This document shows, one piece after another, positions 42,620 through 52,040 of a stretch of DNA of 64,000 nt. This DNA is from Nitrospirota bacterium (GTDB taxonomy: Bacteria; Nitrospirota; Thermodesulfovibrionia; Thermodesulfovibrionales; UBA6898): the NCBI GenBank assembly GCA_024275975.1, contig JAJRYC010000004.1, forward strand, positions 1 through 64,000, written 5' to 3'. The notes beneath the pieces were generated by a model, which was not told where the DNA came from, searched no databases, and was given only the letters and a program-made list of their open reading frames with translations. Numbering within the stretch: the stretch's first letter is position 1; the number at the start of each line of letters is the position of its first letter. A program made the translations under genes and the position numbers.

Positions 42620-44863
42620 ATGAGCAAAAATCTGAAAGTTTTGACAGGGGTGTTGCTGATCGCCCTATTCGCGGTATATCTGACCGCATGTGGTGGAAGT
42701 AGTAGTGGAGGAGAGGGAGGAGGGAGTGGGGTCAACGGGGGCGGTGCGCCACTTCCTCCTCCACCAACAAAGCTGATTAGCGGCACGATTAATCTTCCAG
42801 CCGACAGTCTGATCGACCCTGAGGAGCTTACTGTACGGGCAATTACCGGAAATACATCTGTCAACAATATCGGTGTTTTTGCAAACCTTGAAGCTGTTAA
42901 TGAGGGACTTGGTCAGGTTGTTTTTGTAGAGAATGCAGACGGCAATGCTATAGCTGTTGCGTATATCTCGGCAGACGATATAGCCGGTGGGAACATCACG
43001 ATCGGTTATGAAGAAATGGCACTTGGGCTGATAAAGCTCAATCCTTACCTGATGGTTTTAAGTCCTGAACAGGAATCGCTTGTATTGGACAAGGCCCGTG
43101 ACCATGCAGATTTTTTCGGTCTTGTTACGGATATTGAGAACGCCTTAACGAATTCGCCGGATAATGCTCTTGATTATGAAAGTTATCCCTACATTTACCA
43201 GAAGGCCGTCAGTATCGGGATCGAGGTAATCGCCGGCTATAGTGGAAGCACGCAATCTATTACGAGCTCCGCTTATACTAATTTGGCTGCTGCCGTAGGC
43301 TCTGATTATGATCCGCATATTGAAGATCCTTCAGGCCCTGATATCACGCTGGTAAATCCGAAACAGACGTTCTATGGCGTCGACCTGGGGAATGGGGAGA
43401 AGACGCTGTTAAATGGGCGTGGCGGAGTTTTGACAACAGATATTGGCTGGAGTCCACCCTGGGAGTGGGTCACAACCACAACTCCATACGAAAAGGATTG
43501 GAATCTCGGAGATGGCACATTTCAGATTACATTCTACAAAGGATTTAATATACCGGAAGACGGATGGTTACTTCCGGAAACAGCCGCCGGAAAAGCAACT
43601 TACGCAAATTTTCTGAAGATGTTCGGTATGCTGATGAAAACGGTTGGGTTGTTTCCGGGCTTTGAGGCAGTTTCAATCATTGCACCAAGTGACTCATCAA
43701 TACAATTCTTACTTACCGTTGATAACATTCCGGTTCTCGATTTTTCCGAAATAGCGGGGGCAATTACTGGAAGCGTCAACTGGAGGCAGCTGCTATTGCA
43801 AAACCTGCCGGATTTCATAGGCAATCATTGGGATGATATTTCGTACTGGGTATGGCAGGGGGGTACCATTTGGACATCAGACCCGGAGATATTGAGGAAT
43901 GTTTCGGATTTTATGCGCGATATTGGAAAGGCATTCAACGGTATCCACCGGGCCCTCCCAGTGGCAAACCAGCTTCTTACCGTTCTGGAGGCCGAGAACC
44001 AATGGATTCCATTTTTTTACGATCTCGTTACTGCCCCATCGAAACTTGAATATACCATCAGCCAAACAGATGGAATTGTAACAGAAGTTTTCTCTCTGAT
44101 TCCTCCAACGGCATTATTTACAGTCGATAACACAAACCCCATAATCAGTGAAGACGTAAACTTCAATGCTTCCGGTTCGTCCGATGATTATGATTCTTCC
44201 GAATCTTTACAAGTTCGCTGGGATTTGGATGGGGATGGAGCATGGGAGACCTCTTGGTCAACGGATAAGTATGTCTCCTATTCTTATCCAGGCCGAGGGA
44301 CTTATTGTCCAATTCTGGAAGTCAGGGATTCTGACGGGCTTATGGCAAGGAGTTCCCTTGACATTGTGGTTGGGTCGCAACAAGCCCTTAAAATTGTGCT
44401 GACCTGGGGCAATGAGCCGACAGACCTTGACTCCCATCTGTACACGCCAGAGATAGAAGGTTCCAACTACCACATTTATTACGTTGACAAAGGTTCACTG
44501 GAATCACCACCCTATGCATGGCTGGACATTGACGATACAAGCAGTTACGGGCCTGAGACAATCTGGTTTGAACGTCTTTTTACTGACACATATACATACT
44601 CTGTCTACAATTACTCAGGTGTACCGGATATTACAACATCGAGTGCACATGTAGAGGTGATCGACGCACAGGGTGTAATCGCAGCATTCGATGTGCCGGT
44701 GATAGGTTCCGGCAGATGGTGGAATGTATTTACATTAGATGGAACTACCGGCGAGATTGCGCGGATAAACACTATTTCCGACAATGGAACTGTTTCTTCC
44801 TCTGCACAGGCTCTCACGCAAAGCACCGGACCTGACGATCCAATGCCACCCAAAGAATATTGA
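42620..44863 (+). CDS. Large lipoprotein with PKD and DUF2135-like domains
   Basis: A 747-residue secreted lipoprotein. The signal peptide ends in lipobox LTAC with Cys at residue 25, followed by a Gly/Ser/Pro-rich linker. The middle is unrecognised. A PKD domain spans about 497-585 (VNFNASGSSDD, WDLDGDGAWETSW, SYSYPGRGTYCPILEV). A C-terminal domain of DUF2135/YfaP type follows (IVLTWGNEPTDLDSHLYTPE, TSSYGPETIWFERLFTDTYT). It probably sits on the outer membrane or cell surface. GAGGAGGAGG precedes the ATG. Confidence 0.8.
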   Translation: MSKNLKVLTGVLLIALFAVYLTACGGSSSGGEGGGSGVNGGGAPLPPPPTKLISGTINLPADSLIDPEELTVRAITGNTSVNNIGVFANLEAVNEGLGQVVFVENADGNAIAVAYISADDIAGGNITIGYEEMALGLIKLNPYLMVLSPEQESLVLDKARDHADFFGLVTDIENALTNSPDNALDYESYPYIYQKAVSIGIEVIAGYSGSTQSITSSAYTNLAAAVGSDYDPHIEDPSGPDITLVNPKQTFYGVDLGNGEKTLLNGRGGVLTTDIGWSPPWEWVTTTTPYEKDWNLGDGTFQITFYKGFNIPEDGWLLPETAAGKATYANFLKMFGMLMKTVGLFPGFEAVSIIAPSDSSIQFLLTVDNIPVLDFSEIAGAITGSVNWRQLLLQNLPDFIGNHWDDISYWVWQGGTIWTSDPEILRNVSDFMRDIGKAFNGIHRALPVANQLLTVLEAENQWIPFFYDLVTAPSKLEYTISQTDGIVTEVFSLIPPTALFTVDNTNPIISEDVNFNASGSSDDYDSSESLQVRWDLDGDGAWETSWSTDKYVSYSYPGRGTYCPILEVRDSDGLMARSSLDIVVGSQQALKIVLTWGNEPTDLDSHLYTPEIEGSNYHIYYVDKGSLESPPYAWLDIDDTSSYGPETIWFERLFTDTYTYSVYNYSGVPDITTSSAHVEVIDAQGVIAAFDVPVIGSGRWWNVFTLDGTTGEIARINTISDNGTVSSSAQALTQSTGPDDPMPPKEY

Positions 44864-44872
44864 CTCACACGA

Positions 44873-44891
44873 GGGCGGGACAACCCCGCCC
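44873..44891 (+). repeat. GC-rich hairpin after the lipoprotein gene
   Basis: GGGCGGG (44873-44879) pairs with CCCGCCC (44885-44891) around a 5-base loop. No T-run follows, so it is more likely a dispersed palindromic element than an intrinsic terminator. Confidence 0.55.
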
Positions 44892-44970
44892 CTACGTGCA
44901 AAGAAACAACACTAATTCTATTATCGTCATAGGGTGCCTGGTCTTTTGAGCGGGAATCAGTGTTCTGCAA

Positions 44971-44998
44971 TTGCCAGGGATGAAAAATTTGTTATACT
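44971..44998 (+). promoter_or_regulatory. Candidate promoter of the TumA/TumE-type pair
   Basis: TTGCCA at 44971-44976 and TATACT at 44993-44998 (with an extended TGT) are 16 bp apart, 27 bp before the antitoxin ATG. Confidence 0.5.
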
Positions 44999-45025
44999 AA
45001 ACAAAACAAACAGGAGGTGATTAAA

Positions 45026-45295
45026 ATGAAACTTGCTGATTTGCTTCCGGAAAAAGAAATAAAAGAGGCTGTCCTGAGTGAGTATGAAAAACGGCTTACT
45101 TTATTCAAGCTCACCGATGAAAAATTCAGGAAAAAATATGGTATGAGTTTTAAAGAATTTGAGGAAAAAAACCTTGTAGCAGAGAAGGGATTTTCCTGTG
45201 ATGTTGAACAGGACTCCATGAACTGGGAACACGCTGTAGAAGGCATAAGGTATCTTGAAGAAAAAATAAAGAAAATTAAAAAAATGAGTGAATGA
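45026..45295 (+). CDS. TumA-like antitoxin
   Basis: An 89-residue charged, helical protein (KLADLLPEKEIKEAVLSEYE, FRKKYGMSFKEFEEKNLVAE). I infer an antitoxin role from size, composition and the adjoining DUF6516/TumE-like frame, which it overlaps by ATGA. ATG at 45026 is preferred to GTG at 45017 because AGGAGG lies 8 bp upstream. Confidence 0.6.
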   Translation: MKLADLLPEKEIKEAVLSEYEKRLTLFKLTDEKFRKKYGMSFKEFEEKNLVAEKGFSCDVEQDSMNWEHAVEGIRYLEEKIKKIKKMSE

Positions 45296-45550
45296 TAAAA
45301 GTTGAAAAAGTAGCTCAGACCATAAAAGATATTACTGACAGATATGGCATAAAACTATTGGAGATAGACCATACGGGCATCACCTTAATTGCACGGATTG
45401 GTTTTTTCTCGTGAGGTTTTTGTACAGATTTACGCCAATGAGACAAAAGAAAAGCTGAATATAGCTCTTGTGGTTGCTGGTGAAAGAGTATACGGAATAG
45501 ATAAAGAAGGCGGCTTTTATCATGAACATCCATGGGATGTTGAACGTTGA
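45292..45550 (+). pseudogene. TumE-like (DUF6516) toxin, frameshifted in a T-run
   Basis: The first frame reads MIKVEKVAQTIKDITDRYGI to ARIGF and stops at a TGA near 45413. The second frame continues REVFVQIYANETKEKLNIAL, ERVYGIDKEGGFYHEHPWDV to the TGA at 45548-45550. Removing one T from the TTTTTT run at about 45403 joins them into a normal 85-residue toxin. The conserved YxNE-x-Y/LN-x-AL and RVYG-x-D-x-GG-x-HxHP pattern is that of the family. Confidence 0.65.
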
Positions 45551-45753
45551 ACTTACTTTTATGCAGATAAGTGCTGAAACTACCTGTTTACCGGCTAACT
45601 CCCCCAGCCCCTCTTAACCCTAAGAGGGGAGTAGTCTCCCCCTTTATATCGCGGAGCCCATTTAAGCAGGTAACTGCGGGGTATTCAGGTTCATTTCTTC
45701 ATATGCCTCTGTTTTTTCTGCCCTATTTAATAAAATATTTCGATAAAATCTGT
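45551..45753 (+). repeat. Intergenic stretch with dispersed repeats before RNase J
   Basis: No gene seen. CGTTGAACTTACTTTTATGC AGATAAGTGCTG and TAACTCCCCCAGCC repeat the sequence at about 18233-18290. The repeat begins inside the last codons of the TumE-like toxin. Confidence 0.55.
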
Positions 45754-45759
45754 TATACT
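45751..45759 (+). promoter_or_regulatory. Extended -10 element next to the RNase J start
   Basis: TGTTATACT ends at 45759, five bases before the first ATG at 45765. There is no ribosome-binding site, so the transcript would be leaderless or nearly so. No -35 match is evident. Confidence 0.4.
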
Positions 45760-45764
45760 CTGCA

Positions 45765-47423
45765 ATGATGAATAAGTCACTCTCAATAATCCCCCTCGGC
45801 GGCGTTGAGGAGATCGGACTCAACATGACCGTCATGGAATACGAAGACGATATAATCGTTATTGATTCCGGCCTCATGTTTCCTGAAGAGGACATGCTGG
45901 GTGTCGATTTTGTTATACCGGATTTCACGTACATACTGGAAAACAGGGACAAAGTGAGGGGGATTCTGCTCACACACGGACATGAAGACCATACCGGCGC
46001 CCTTCCGTTTCTTTTAAAAGAGATAAATGTTCCGGTCTATGGAACGGCCCTGACCATCGGACTTGTAAAAGAGAAGCTCCGTGAACATAAGCTTGATGAT
46101 ATCAAACTTATATCGGTAATACCGCGGCAGATCATAACCCTTGGGGTATTTGCGGTCGAATTCATACGGGTGACGCACAGTATAGTTGATGGTGTCGGCT
46201 TTGGCATACAGACGCCAGTTGGGCTGGTTGTGCATACGGGAGACTTTAAGCTCGATCCTACTCCCGTCGACGGCCAGCTCATGGATTTTCACAAGTTCTC
46301 GGAATACGGAGAAAAAGGCGCGGTTCTTCTAATGTCTGATAGTACTAATGCCGAAAAAGGGGGGTTCACATTCTCCGAAAAAGAGGTCAGACGGTCTTTT
46401 GAAGACATATTCGCGGACGCAAAAGGCAGAATTATCATTGCAACCTTCGCCTCTAACATCCACAGGATACAGCAGGTTATCGACGTCGCGGTCATGTTCG
46501 GCAAAAAAATCATTCTTACCGGCAGGAGCATTATAACAAACGCACAGATAGCCCTTGATCTGGGATACCTTGATATTCCTGAAAATACATGGCTGACACT
46601 AGGGGACATCGGAAATCTCCGGGATGACGAGATCGTCCTGATAACAACTGGAAGCCAGGGCGAACCCATGAGCGTTCTTTCGAGAATAGCAACAGACGAA
46701 CACAAGCAAATAAAAATCAAGGAAAATGATACCGTTATAATATCCGCCAAATGGATTCCAGGCAATGAACGGTCAATTGGAAGAATCATAAACCACTTCT
46801 TCCGGCGCGGCGCGGACGTAATATACGAAAAGGTTTCGGAAATCCATGTCTCGGGTCATGCGTCAAAGGAAGAGCTGAAGCTGATGCTCAACCTTGTGAA
46901 GCCCAAATATTTCATGCCGATTCATGGAGAATACAGGCATAAGTTTTATCATTCAAGGCTTGCCGAAAAAACCGGCGTTCCAAAGTAGAATATATTCATG
47001 CTTGATGATGGAGATATCCTGGAGATAACGGATGAGACCGCCCGGAAAAACGGAAAGGTTACTTCGGGCAGGATATTTGTCGACGGCAAGGGTGTCGGCG
47101 ACGTTCAGGATATAGTCCTGAGAGACAGGAGAAGACTGGCGCACGACGGCATTGTGATCATAATCCTCGAAATAGAAAAACTTACGGGCAGAATCGTATC
47201 GGGACCGGACATCATATCAAGGGGTTTTGTATTCGAGGACGCCTCCAGTGAAATAATAAACGACGTCAAGGAGCTGGTCTATAACACCATAAAAAAACTC
47301 GACAGCGAGATTATTTCGGATAAATCGCTTATGCAGGCGAAAATAAGGAGCGTACTCAAAAAATACCTTAGAAATACAATGGAAAGAAAGCCGATGATAA
47401 TGCCTATTATATTCGACGTGTAA
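45765..47423 (+). CDS. rnj: Ribonuclease J, interrupted by an in-frame TAG
   Basis: Endo-/5'-exoribonuclease of RNA decay and rRNA maturation. It has a metallo-beta-lactamase core with LTHGHEDHTGALPF (about residues 71-84), HTGDFKLDP, the beta-CASP segment (LTGRSI, TGSQGEPMSVLSR) and HVSGHASKEELKLML, PIHGEYRH. A TAG at 46986-46988 follows TGVPK; the same frame continues NIFMLDDGDILEI and the C-terminal domain to 47423. Homologues read VPxEN at this point, so GAG to TAG is the likely event. Total frame 552 codons, the usual size. Confidence 0.88.
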
Positions 47424-47506
47424 ACCGCTGCGCATCGGCCTTTCATCGCTTCTGCCCCCTCTTTGTACTTATCCCGGAAACGCCGAAGATACTTTCCGTC
47501 CAAATC

Positions 47507-47515
47507 TGTTATAAT
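47507..47515 (+). promoter_or_regulatory. Extended -10 element next to the uppP start
   Basis: TGTTATAAT ends at 47515, six bases before the ATG at 47522, with no ribosome-binding site. AATCTGTTATA is shared with the RNase J promoter region. Confidence 0.45.
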
Positions 47516-47521
47516 CCTTAA

Positions 47522-48289
47522 ATGCTAGAGGCTATTATCCTTGGTATTATACAGGGCATTACTGAATTCTTTCCGGTCAGCAGCACCGCGCACCTGATAT
47601 TATTCCCATGGTTCTTCGACTGGGACGGAATGGTAAACACCCTCACCTTTGATGTCGCACTCCATGCTGGAACATTGTTGGCGCTCATCATCTATTTCTG
47701 GAAAGACTGGGTCGAGATGGCGACTAAAAGACGCAAGCTTCTGGGTCTGATCGTGATCGCGACCTTCCCGGCCGGAATAGCAGGGCTTCTGCTTAACGAT
47801 TTTGTCGAAAACCACCTCAGGCATCCTCTTATCATATCCGTAAGCCTGGTGCTGATAGGCATTGTGATGTTCGTTTCGGAAAAAAGGGCTAAACAGAAAA
47901 AGAGCGGTGACGTCGGCACTTCCGATGCTCTCGCGATCGGCCTATCACAGGCATTCGCACTGATCCCCGGTGTCTCCCGCTCCGGAATAACTATATCAGC
48001 GGGGCTATTAAGGGGGCTTGACCGTGAGACGTCCGCGAGGTTTTCATTTCTCCTGTCGACGCCTCTTATCGCCGGGGCCACGGTGCTGCACTTCAGGAAA
48101 ATTTTTTCCGGAGAGGCTGACTATAATCTTTATATATTCCTGGCTGGATTTCTGGCGTCCGCGATAACAAGCTTCGCGGCTATCAAGTTCCTTCTTGCGT
48201 TTTTCAAAAAACATTCTCTGAATGTCTTCGTCTATTACAGATTTCTACTGGCGGGTGTTATAATCCTTGGGATATGGCTGAAAGGGTAA
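47522..48289 (+). CDS. uppP: Undecaprenyl-diphosphatase
   Basis: Integral membrane phosphatase that recycles the undecaprenyl carrier for peptidoglycan and O-antigen synthesis. The 255-residue BacA-type protein has the signature GIIQGITEFFPVSSTAHL (residues 8-25, catalytic Glu and Ser) and the second motif LIPGVSRSGITISAGLLRGL (about 148-167), and about eight hydrophobic helices. It overlaps ftsK by 16 bp. Confidence 0.93.
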   Translation: MLEAIILGIIQGITEFFPVSSTAHLILFPWFFDWDGMVNTLTFDVALHAGTLLALIIYFWKDWVEMATKRRKLLGLIVIATFPAGIAGLLLNDFVENHLRHPLIISVSLVLIGIVMFVSEKRAKQKKSGDVGTSDALAIGLSQAFALIPGVSRSGITISAGLLRGLDRETSARFSFLLSTPLIAGATVLHFRKIFSGEADYNLYIFLAGFLASAITSFAAIKFLLAFFKKHSLNVFVYYRFLLAGVIILGIWLKG

Positions 48290-50340
48290 AAAAAGCAAAA
48301 GAAGAGATCCTCGGCGTTGTATCGCTGCTCGGGAGTATTTACCTTGGACTCAGTCTGTACAGCTACTCCAGGTGGGACCCCTCGTTTTTGACCTTCACCG
48401 ATGCATCCGCTAAAAACTACGGTGGGATTGCTGGAGCGTATATTTCCGACTTCCTGATTTCTCTTATCGGCCTATCGTCATTCGCACTCCCTGTATTCCT
48501 GGTTGTCTACGGCGTAAGGAGGATTCTGGGCAAAAAAGAAAGGAGTGCCTATATGCTCGGCGCTGTCCTCTTTGTCTTTTCCTCTTCTCTGATGGTTTCC
48601 CTTATAACATCAACCTTCAACCTTACGGCCGGCTACAACAACGGTGGTATTTCAGGCGCCTATATCACGGGTTTCCTCGAAAAATATCTTTCCATTTTAG
48701 GGGCGTATCTGTTTTCGCTGGCAGCGTTTCTGGCATCTATAATCCTGCTCAGTCCACTCCCCGTAACTTCATTGGCCTTTAAATGGAAAAGACCAAAATC
48801 TCCAGCCAGACAGAAGAAACCTGAAAAGGCTGTCATAAAAGAGGAAATTATTATTCGCGAGCCGGTAAAATCCAGTGTCGGCCCTGTGTTTACGGAATCG
48901 GTTTCAGAACTCCCGGCGGCAACGGCTCCCCGAAAAACAGCGACTATTTCCGGATACAAACTTCCTCAACCTGAACTCCTGACACTGTATGACCCCTCTT
49001 TAATAAGACCTTCAAAGGAGGATCTACTGTCGAATTCCGCTCTGCTGGAAAACAAACTCGGGGACTTTGATGTTGAAGGCAAGATTACGCACGTGCATTC
49101 CGGTCCGGTTGTAACGATGTATGAATTCGAGCCGGCGCCCGGAGTAAAAATAAACAGGGTCGTGACATTGTCGGACGACCTCACACTGGCGCTGAAGGCC
49201 CAGAGTATCAGGGTGTCACCGCTTCCCGGCAAGTCGACCATCGGCATTGAGGTCCCAAACAGCAAGAGAGAACTCGTATCAATGAGAGAGATTATTTCTT
49301 CGGATAATTTCAGGAAAAGCGGTTCAAAGCTCACCCTCGCGCTCGGTAAGGATATCTTCGGCAACCCGATTATCACGGACCTGGCAAAGATGCCGCACCT
49401 GCTTGTTGCCGGAGCGACTGGCGCTGGAAAAAGCGTCTCAATAAATTCAATGGTGACGAGTATCCTCTACAAGGCGTCCCCCGAAGAAGTAAAAATGCTG
49501 ATGATCGATCCCAAGCTGCTTGAACTCTCGATATATGATAATATTCCACATCTTATATCGCCGGTAATTACAAATCCGAAGGAGGCGGCGGAGGCGTTAA
49601 GAAAGATGGTCTTTGAGATGGAGCGGAGATACAGGCTTTTAGCCGAAAAAGGTGTTAGGAACATCGAGAGCTTTAACAGGCATGCTCCGGAGGAAGAAAA
49701 GCTGCCGTATATTGTTGTCTTTATAGACGAACTTGCCGACCTTATGTTCGCGTCCGCGAAAGATGTCGAGGATTCCATAGCCAGGCTCGCACAGATGGCG
49801 AGGGCATCCGGCATACACCTCATCATCGCGACCCAGAGGCCCTCCGTTGATGTTATTACAGGCGTAATAAAGGCAAACTTTTCCGCCAGAATAGCCTTTC
49901 GGGTCGTTTCAAAAATCGATTCAAGGACGATACTTGACGCCCAGGGCGCGGAAAGTCTTCTGGGTAAAGGGGATATGCTTTTAAGGCTGCCCGGTTCGAG
50001 GACAATGCGCGTTCACGGGACGCTGATCACCGAGGACGAGATCAACGCGGTTGCTGAATTCATTAAAGCACAGGCATCGCCCGACTTTTCGATATACGAA
50101 AACATATCTGCTGAAGCGTCCTTTACTGAAGAACCGTCCGGGGAAAGGGATGACATTTACTATAAAGCCCTTGAGTTCGCGGAGTCTACAGGAGAAGTGT
50201 CCATTTCATCTATACAGCGGAGATTCAAGATCGGATATAACAGGGCGGCAAGGATTATGGAAATAATGGAAGATGACGGGCTCGTAGGTCAGCCAAAGGG
50301 CGCCGGCAAGCCGAGAGATTTCATCGGGAGGCGCTTTTGA
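48274..50340 (+). CDS. ftsK: DNA translocase FtsK
   Basis: Septum-located DNA pump that clears the chromosome during division. The 688-residue protein has four N-terminal membrane helices (about residues 15-165), a short linker, the alpha/beta motor with Walker A GATGAGKSVSINSM (about 379-392), MIDPKLLELSIYDNIPHLIS, Walker B VVFIDELADLMF and HLIIATQRPSVDVITG, and the C-terminal winged-helix gamma domain (ISSIQRRFKIGYNRAARIME) that reads KOPS sites. It is short, close to SpoIIIE size, because the linker is small. Confidence 0.93.
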   Translation: MAERVKKAKEEILGVVSLLGSIYLGLSLYSYSRWDPSFLTFTDASAKNYGGIAGAYISDFLISLIGLSSFALPVFLVVYGVRRILGKKERSAYMLGAVLFVFSSSLMVSLITSTFNLTAGYNNGGISGAYITGFLEKYLSILGAYLFSLAAFLASIILLSPLPVTSLAFKWKRPKSPARQKKPEKAVIKEEIIIREPVKSSVGPVFTESVSELPAATAPRKTATISGYKLPQPELLTLYDPSLIRPSKEDLLSNSALLENKLGDFDVEGKITHVHSGPVVTMYEFEPAPGVKINRVVTLSDDLTLALKAQSIRVSPLPGKSTIGIEVPNSKRELVSMREIISSDNFRKSGSKLTLALGKDIFGNPIITDLAKMPHLLVAGATGAGKSVSINSMVTSILYKASPEEVKMLMIDPKLLELSIYDNIPHLISPVITNPKEAAEALRKMVFEMERRYRLLAEKGVRNIESFNRHAPEEEKLPYIVVFIDELADLMFASAKDVEDSIARLAQMARASGIHLIIATQRPSVDVITGVIKANFSARIAFRVVSKIDSRTILDAQGAESLLGKGDMLLRLPGSRTMRVHGTLITEDEINAVAEFIKAQASPDFSIYENISAEASFTEEPSGERDDIYYKALEFAESTGEVSISSIQRRFKIGYNRAARIMEIMEDDGLVGQPKGAGKPRDFIGRRF

Positions 50341-50987
50341 AAAGACGGACGCCTAAACAACAAATTTTAACGGTATTCGTTCTTGTTTCATTCTTCTGTT
50401 TTTTTGCGCCTGTAGATTGTACCGCCTCTGACGCAGCGAAAAACATCTCAAGGATACAGAATTTTTACAAAACAGTTAAAGACCTGAAAGGGTCGTTCAT
50501 ACAAAAGAATACCATTAAAGATCTTGACCGGACGGATGTATATAACGGCGAGTTTCTCATAAAATATCCTCTGAAGATGCGATGGATGTATAAGGGAAAG
50601 ACGCCGCAGGAAATAATCATATCCGGCGGGTCTGTTATTATATATAAAAAAGGCGATAGTCAGGCGTATAAAGGTAAATTCGACAGGTCCACATATGGCC
50701 AGTCGCCGGTCGCGCTCCTGAGCGGCTTTGAAGATATCACAGAAAGCTTCAACATAACCGGCAGCGGGGATTCGCTAATATTAAAGCCTAAAAATCCCTC
50801 GGGGAATATTTCTTCAATAAAGCTGGTAATGTCCGGTGGGGATTTTCCGATACAGTCGTTCACAATATTTGACGGCAATTCAAATGTCGTCGAAATTGAA
50901 CTGAAGGATATAGAGATAAACACGGGATTAAAGGATTCGCTCTTCGAATTCTCCTTGCCTGAAGGTGTCAGTATATATGAGCAGTAG
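50337..50987 (+). CDS. lolA: Outer-membrane lipoprotein carrier LolA
   Basis: Periplasmic chaperone carrying lipoproteins from LolCDE to the outer membrane. It has a signal peptide (about residues 1-31, ILTVFVLVSFFCFFAPVDCT) and the LolA beta-barrel half (LKGSFIQKN, GEFLIKYPLKMRWMYKGKTP, SPVALLSGFEDI, FSLPEGVSI). The TTG start at 50337 overlaps the ftsK stop by TTGA. Downstream, tsaD begins 58 bp later with its own promoter-like box. Confidence 0.85.
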   Translation: MKRRTPKQQILTVFVLVSFFCFFAPVDCTASDAAKNISRIQNFYKTVKDLKGSFIQKNTIKDLDRTDVYNGEFLIKYPLKMRWMYKGKTPQEIIISGGSVIIYKKGDSQAYKGKFDRSTYGQSPVALLSGFEDITESFNITGSGDSLILKPKNPSGNISSIKLVMSGGDFPIQSFTIFDGNSNVVEIELKDIEINTGLKDSLFEFSLPEGVSIYEQ

Positions 50988-51033
50988 GTCGGGTTATTTT
51001 AAAAGACGGCTCTTTTGTAATCCAATTTGGGGT

Positions 51034-51039
51034 TAAAAT
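51034..51039 (+). promoter_or_regulatory. -10-like hexamer next to the tsaD start
   Basis: TAAAAT at 51034-51039 lies five bases before the ATG at 51045, again without a ribosome-binding site. No clear -35 match. Confidence 0.25.
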
Positions 51040-51044
51040 AAAAT

Positions 51045-52034
51045 ATGTTAATTCTTGGAATAGATACATCATGTGACGACACATCGGCTTCAGTCGTCGA
51101 AAATGGGACGAGAATACTGTCAAACGTTATATCATCCCAGACGGATATTCATACCAGATACGGCGGCATAGTCCCTGAACTCGCATCAAGACGACATATA
51201 GAGATGATCGTCCCGGTTGTCGACGAGGCCGTGAAAAGGGCCGGGGTCTCACTGCCTGATCTTTCGGCTGTCGCCGTATGCCGGGGCCCCGGACTGATAG
51301 GCTCACTCCTTGTAGGCTGTTCTTTTGCCAAGGCCGTATGTTATTCGGACGATATACCGCTGGTAGCAGTCAACCATCTCGAAGGACATATCTTTTCAGT
51401 GTTTCTTGAAACCCCTTCACCGGAATTCCCGTTCTTATCCCTGGTTGTATCAGGAGGACATACAAGTCTCTGTATCGCGGAGAGTTTCGGCGTCTATACC
51501 GAACTGGGAAGAACAAGGGATGATGCCGCTGGAGAGGCGTTCGATAAAGTCTCGAAAATGCTTGGTTGCGGATATCCGGGAGGTCCTGTTATCGAGCGGC
51601 TGGCGGAACATGGCAATCCCGACGCAATAAATTTCCCCAGGGCGTACCTTCCAGGCAGCCTTGACTTCAGTTTCAGCGGGCTGAAGACCGCTGTGCTGAA
51701 CTTTCTTCAAAATAACGGGAAGGATTTTCCTCTTGAGGACATCGCCGCGTCCTTCCAGGCATCGGTTGTGGATGTGCTGGTCAGGAAAACAGAGTGGGCG
51801 ATAGATAAGAGCGGGGTCGGGAAGGTCGCGCTTTCAGGTGGTGTCTCGGCAAACAGCTTATTAAGAAAGAAGATGAAGGATATGGGGCATAAAAAAACCG
51901 TGGAGGTCTACATCCCTTCATCCGCGTTATGCACCGACAATGCCGCGATGATTGCCGCTGCGGGATATCACCATTTCATCAACAAAAATTTCGCTGGACT
52001 TGATCTGAATCCAGGGGCCAGTCTTCGGCTTTAG
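51045..52034 (+). CDS. tsaD: tRNA N6-adenosine threonylcarbamoyltransferase TsaD
   Basis: Transfers threonylcarbamoyl to A37 of ANN-decoding tRNAs. The ASKHA-fold protein (329 residues) has GIDTSCDDTS at residues 4-13, PELASRRHIEM, the metal-binding NHLEGHIFS (two His, about 108-116), VSGGHTSL, DDAAGEAFDKVSKMLG and SGGVSANSLLR. Length and motifs are complete. It converges on lgt with only 6 bp between the stop codons. Confidence 0.95.
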   Translation: MLILGIDTSCDDTSASVVENGTRILSNVISSQTDIHTRYGGIVPELASRRHIEMIVPVVDEAVKRAGVSLPDLSAVAVCRGPGLIGSLLVGCSFAKAVCYSDDIPLVAVNHLEGHIFSVFLETPSPEFPFLSLVVSGGHTSLCIAESFGVYTELGRTRDDAAGEAFDKVSKMLGCGYPGGPVIERLAEHGNPDAINFPRAYLPGSLDFSFSGLKTAVLNFLQNNGKDFPLEDIAASFQASVVDVLVRKTEWAIDKSGVGKVALSGGVSANSLLRKKMKDMGHKKTVEVYIPSSALCTDNAAMIAAAGYHHFINKNFAGLDLNPGASLRL

Positions 52035-52040
52035 GCGTTG

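Noticed and set aside
42385-42702. A 105-codon frame overlapping the XRE and lipoprotein genes
   Set aside because: It runs out of frame through both well-supported genes; only about 140 bp between them is free and it shows no recognisable protein.
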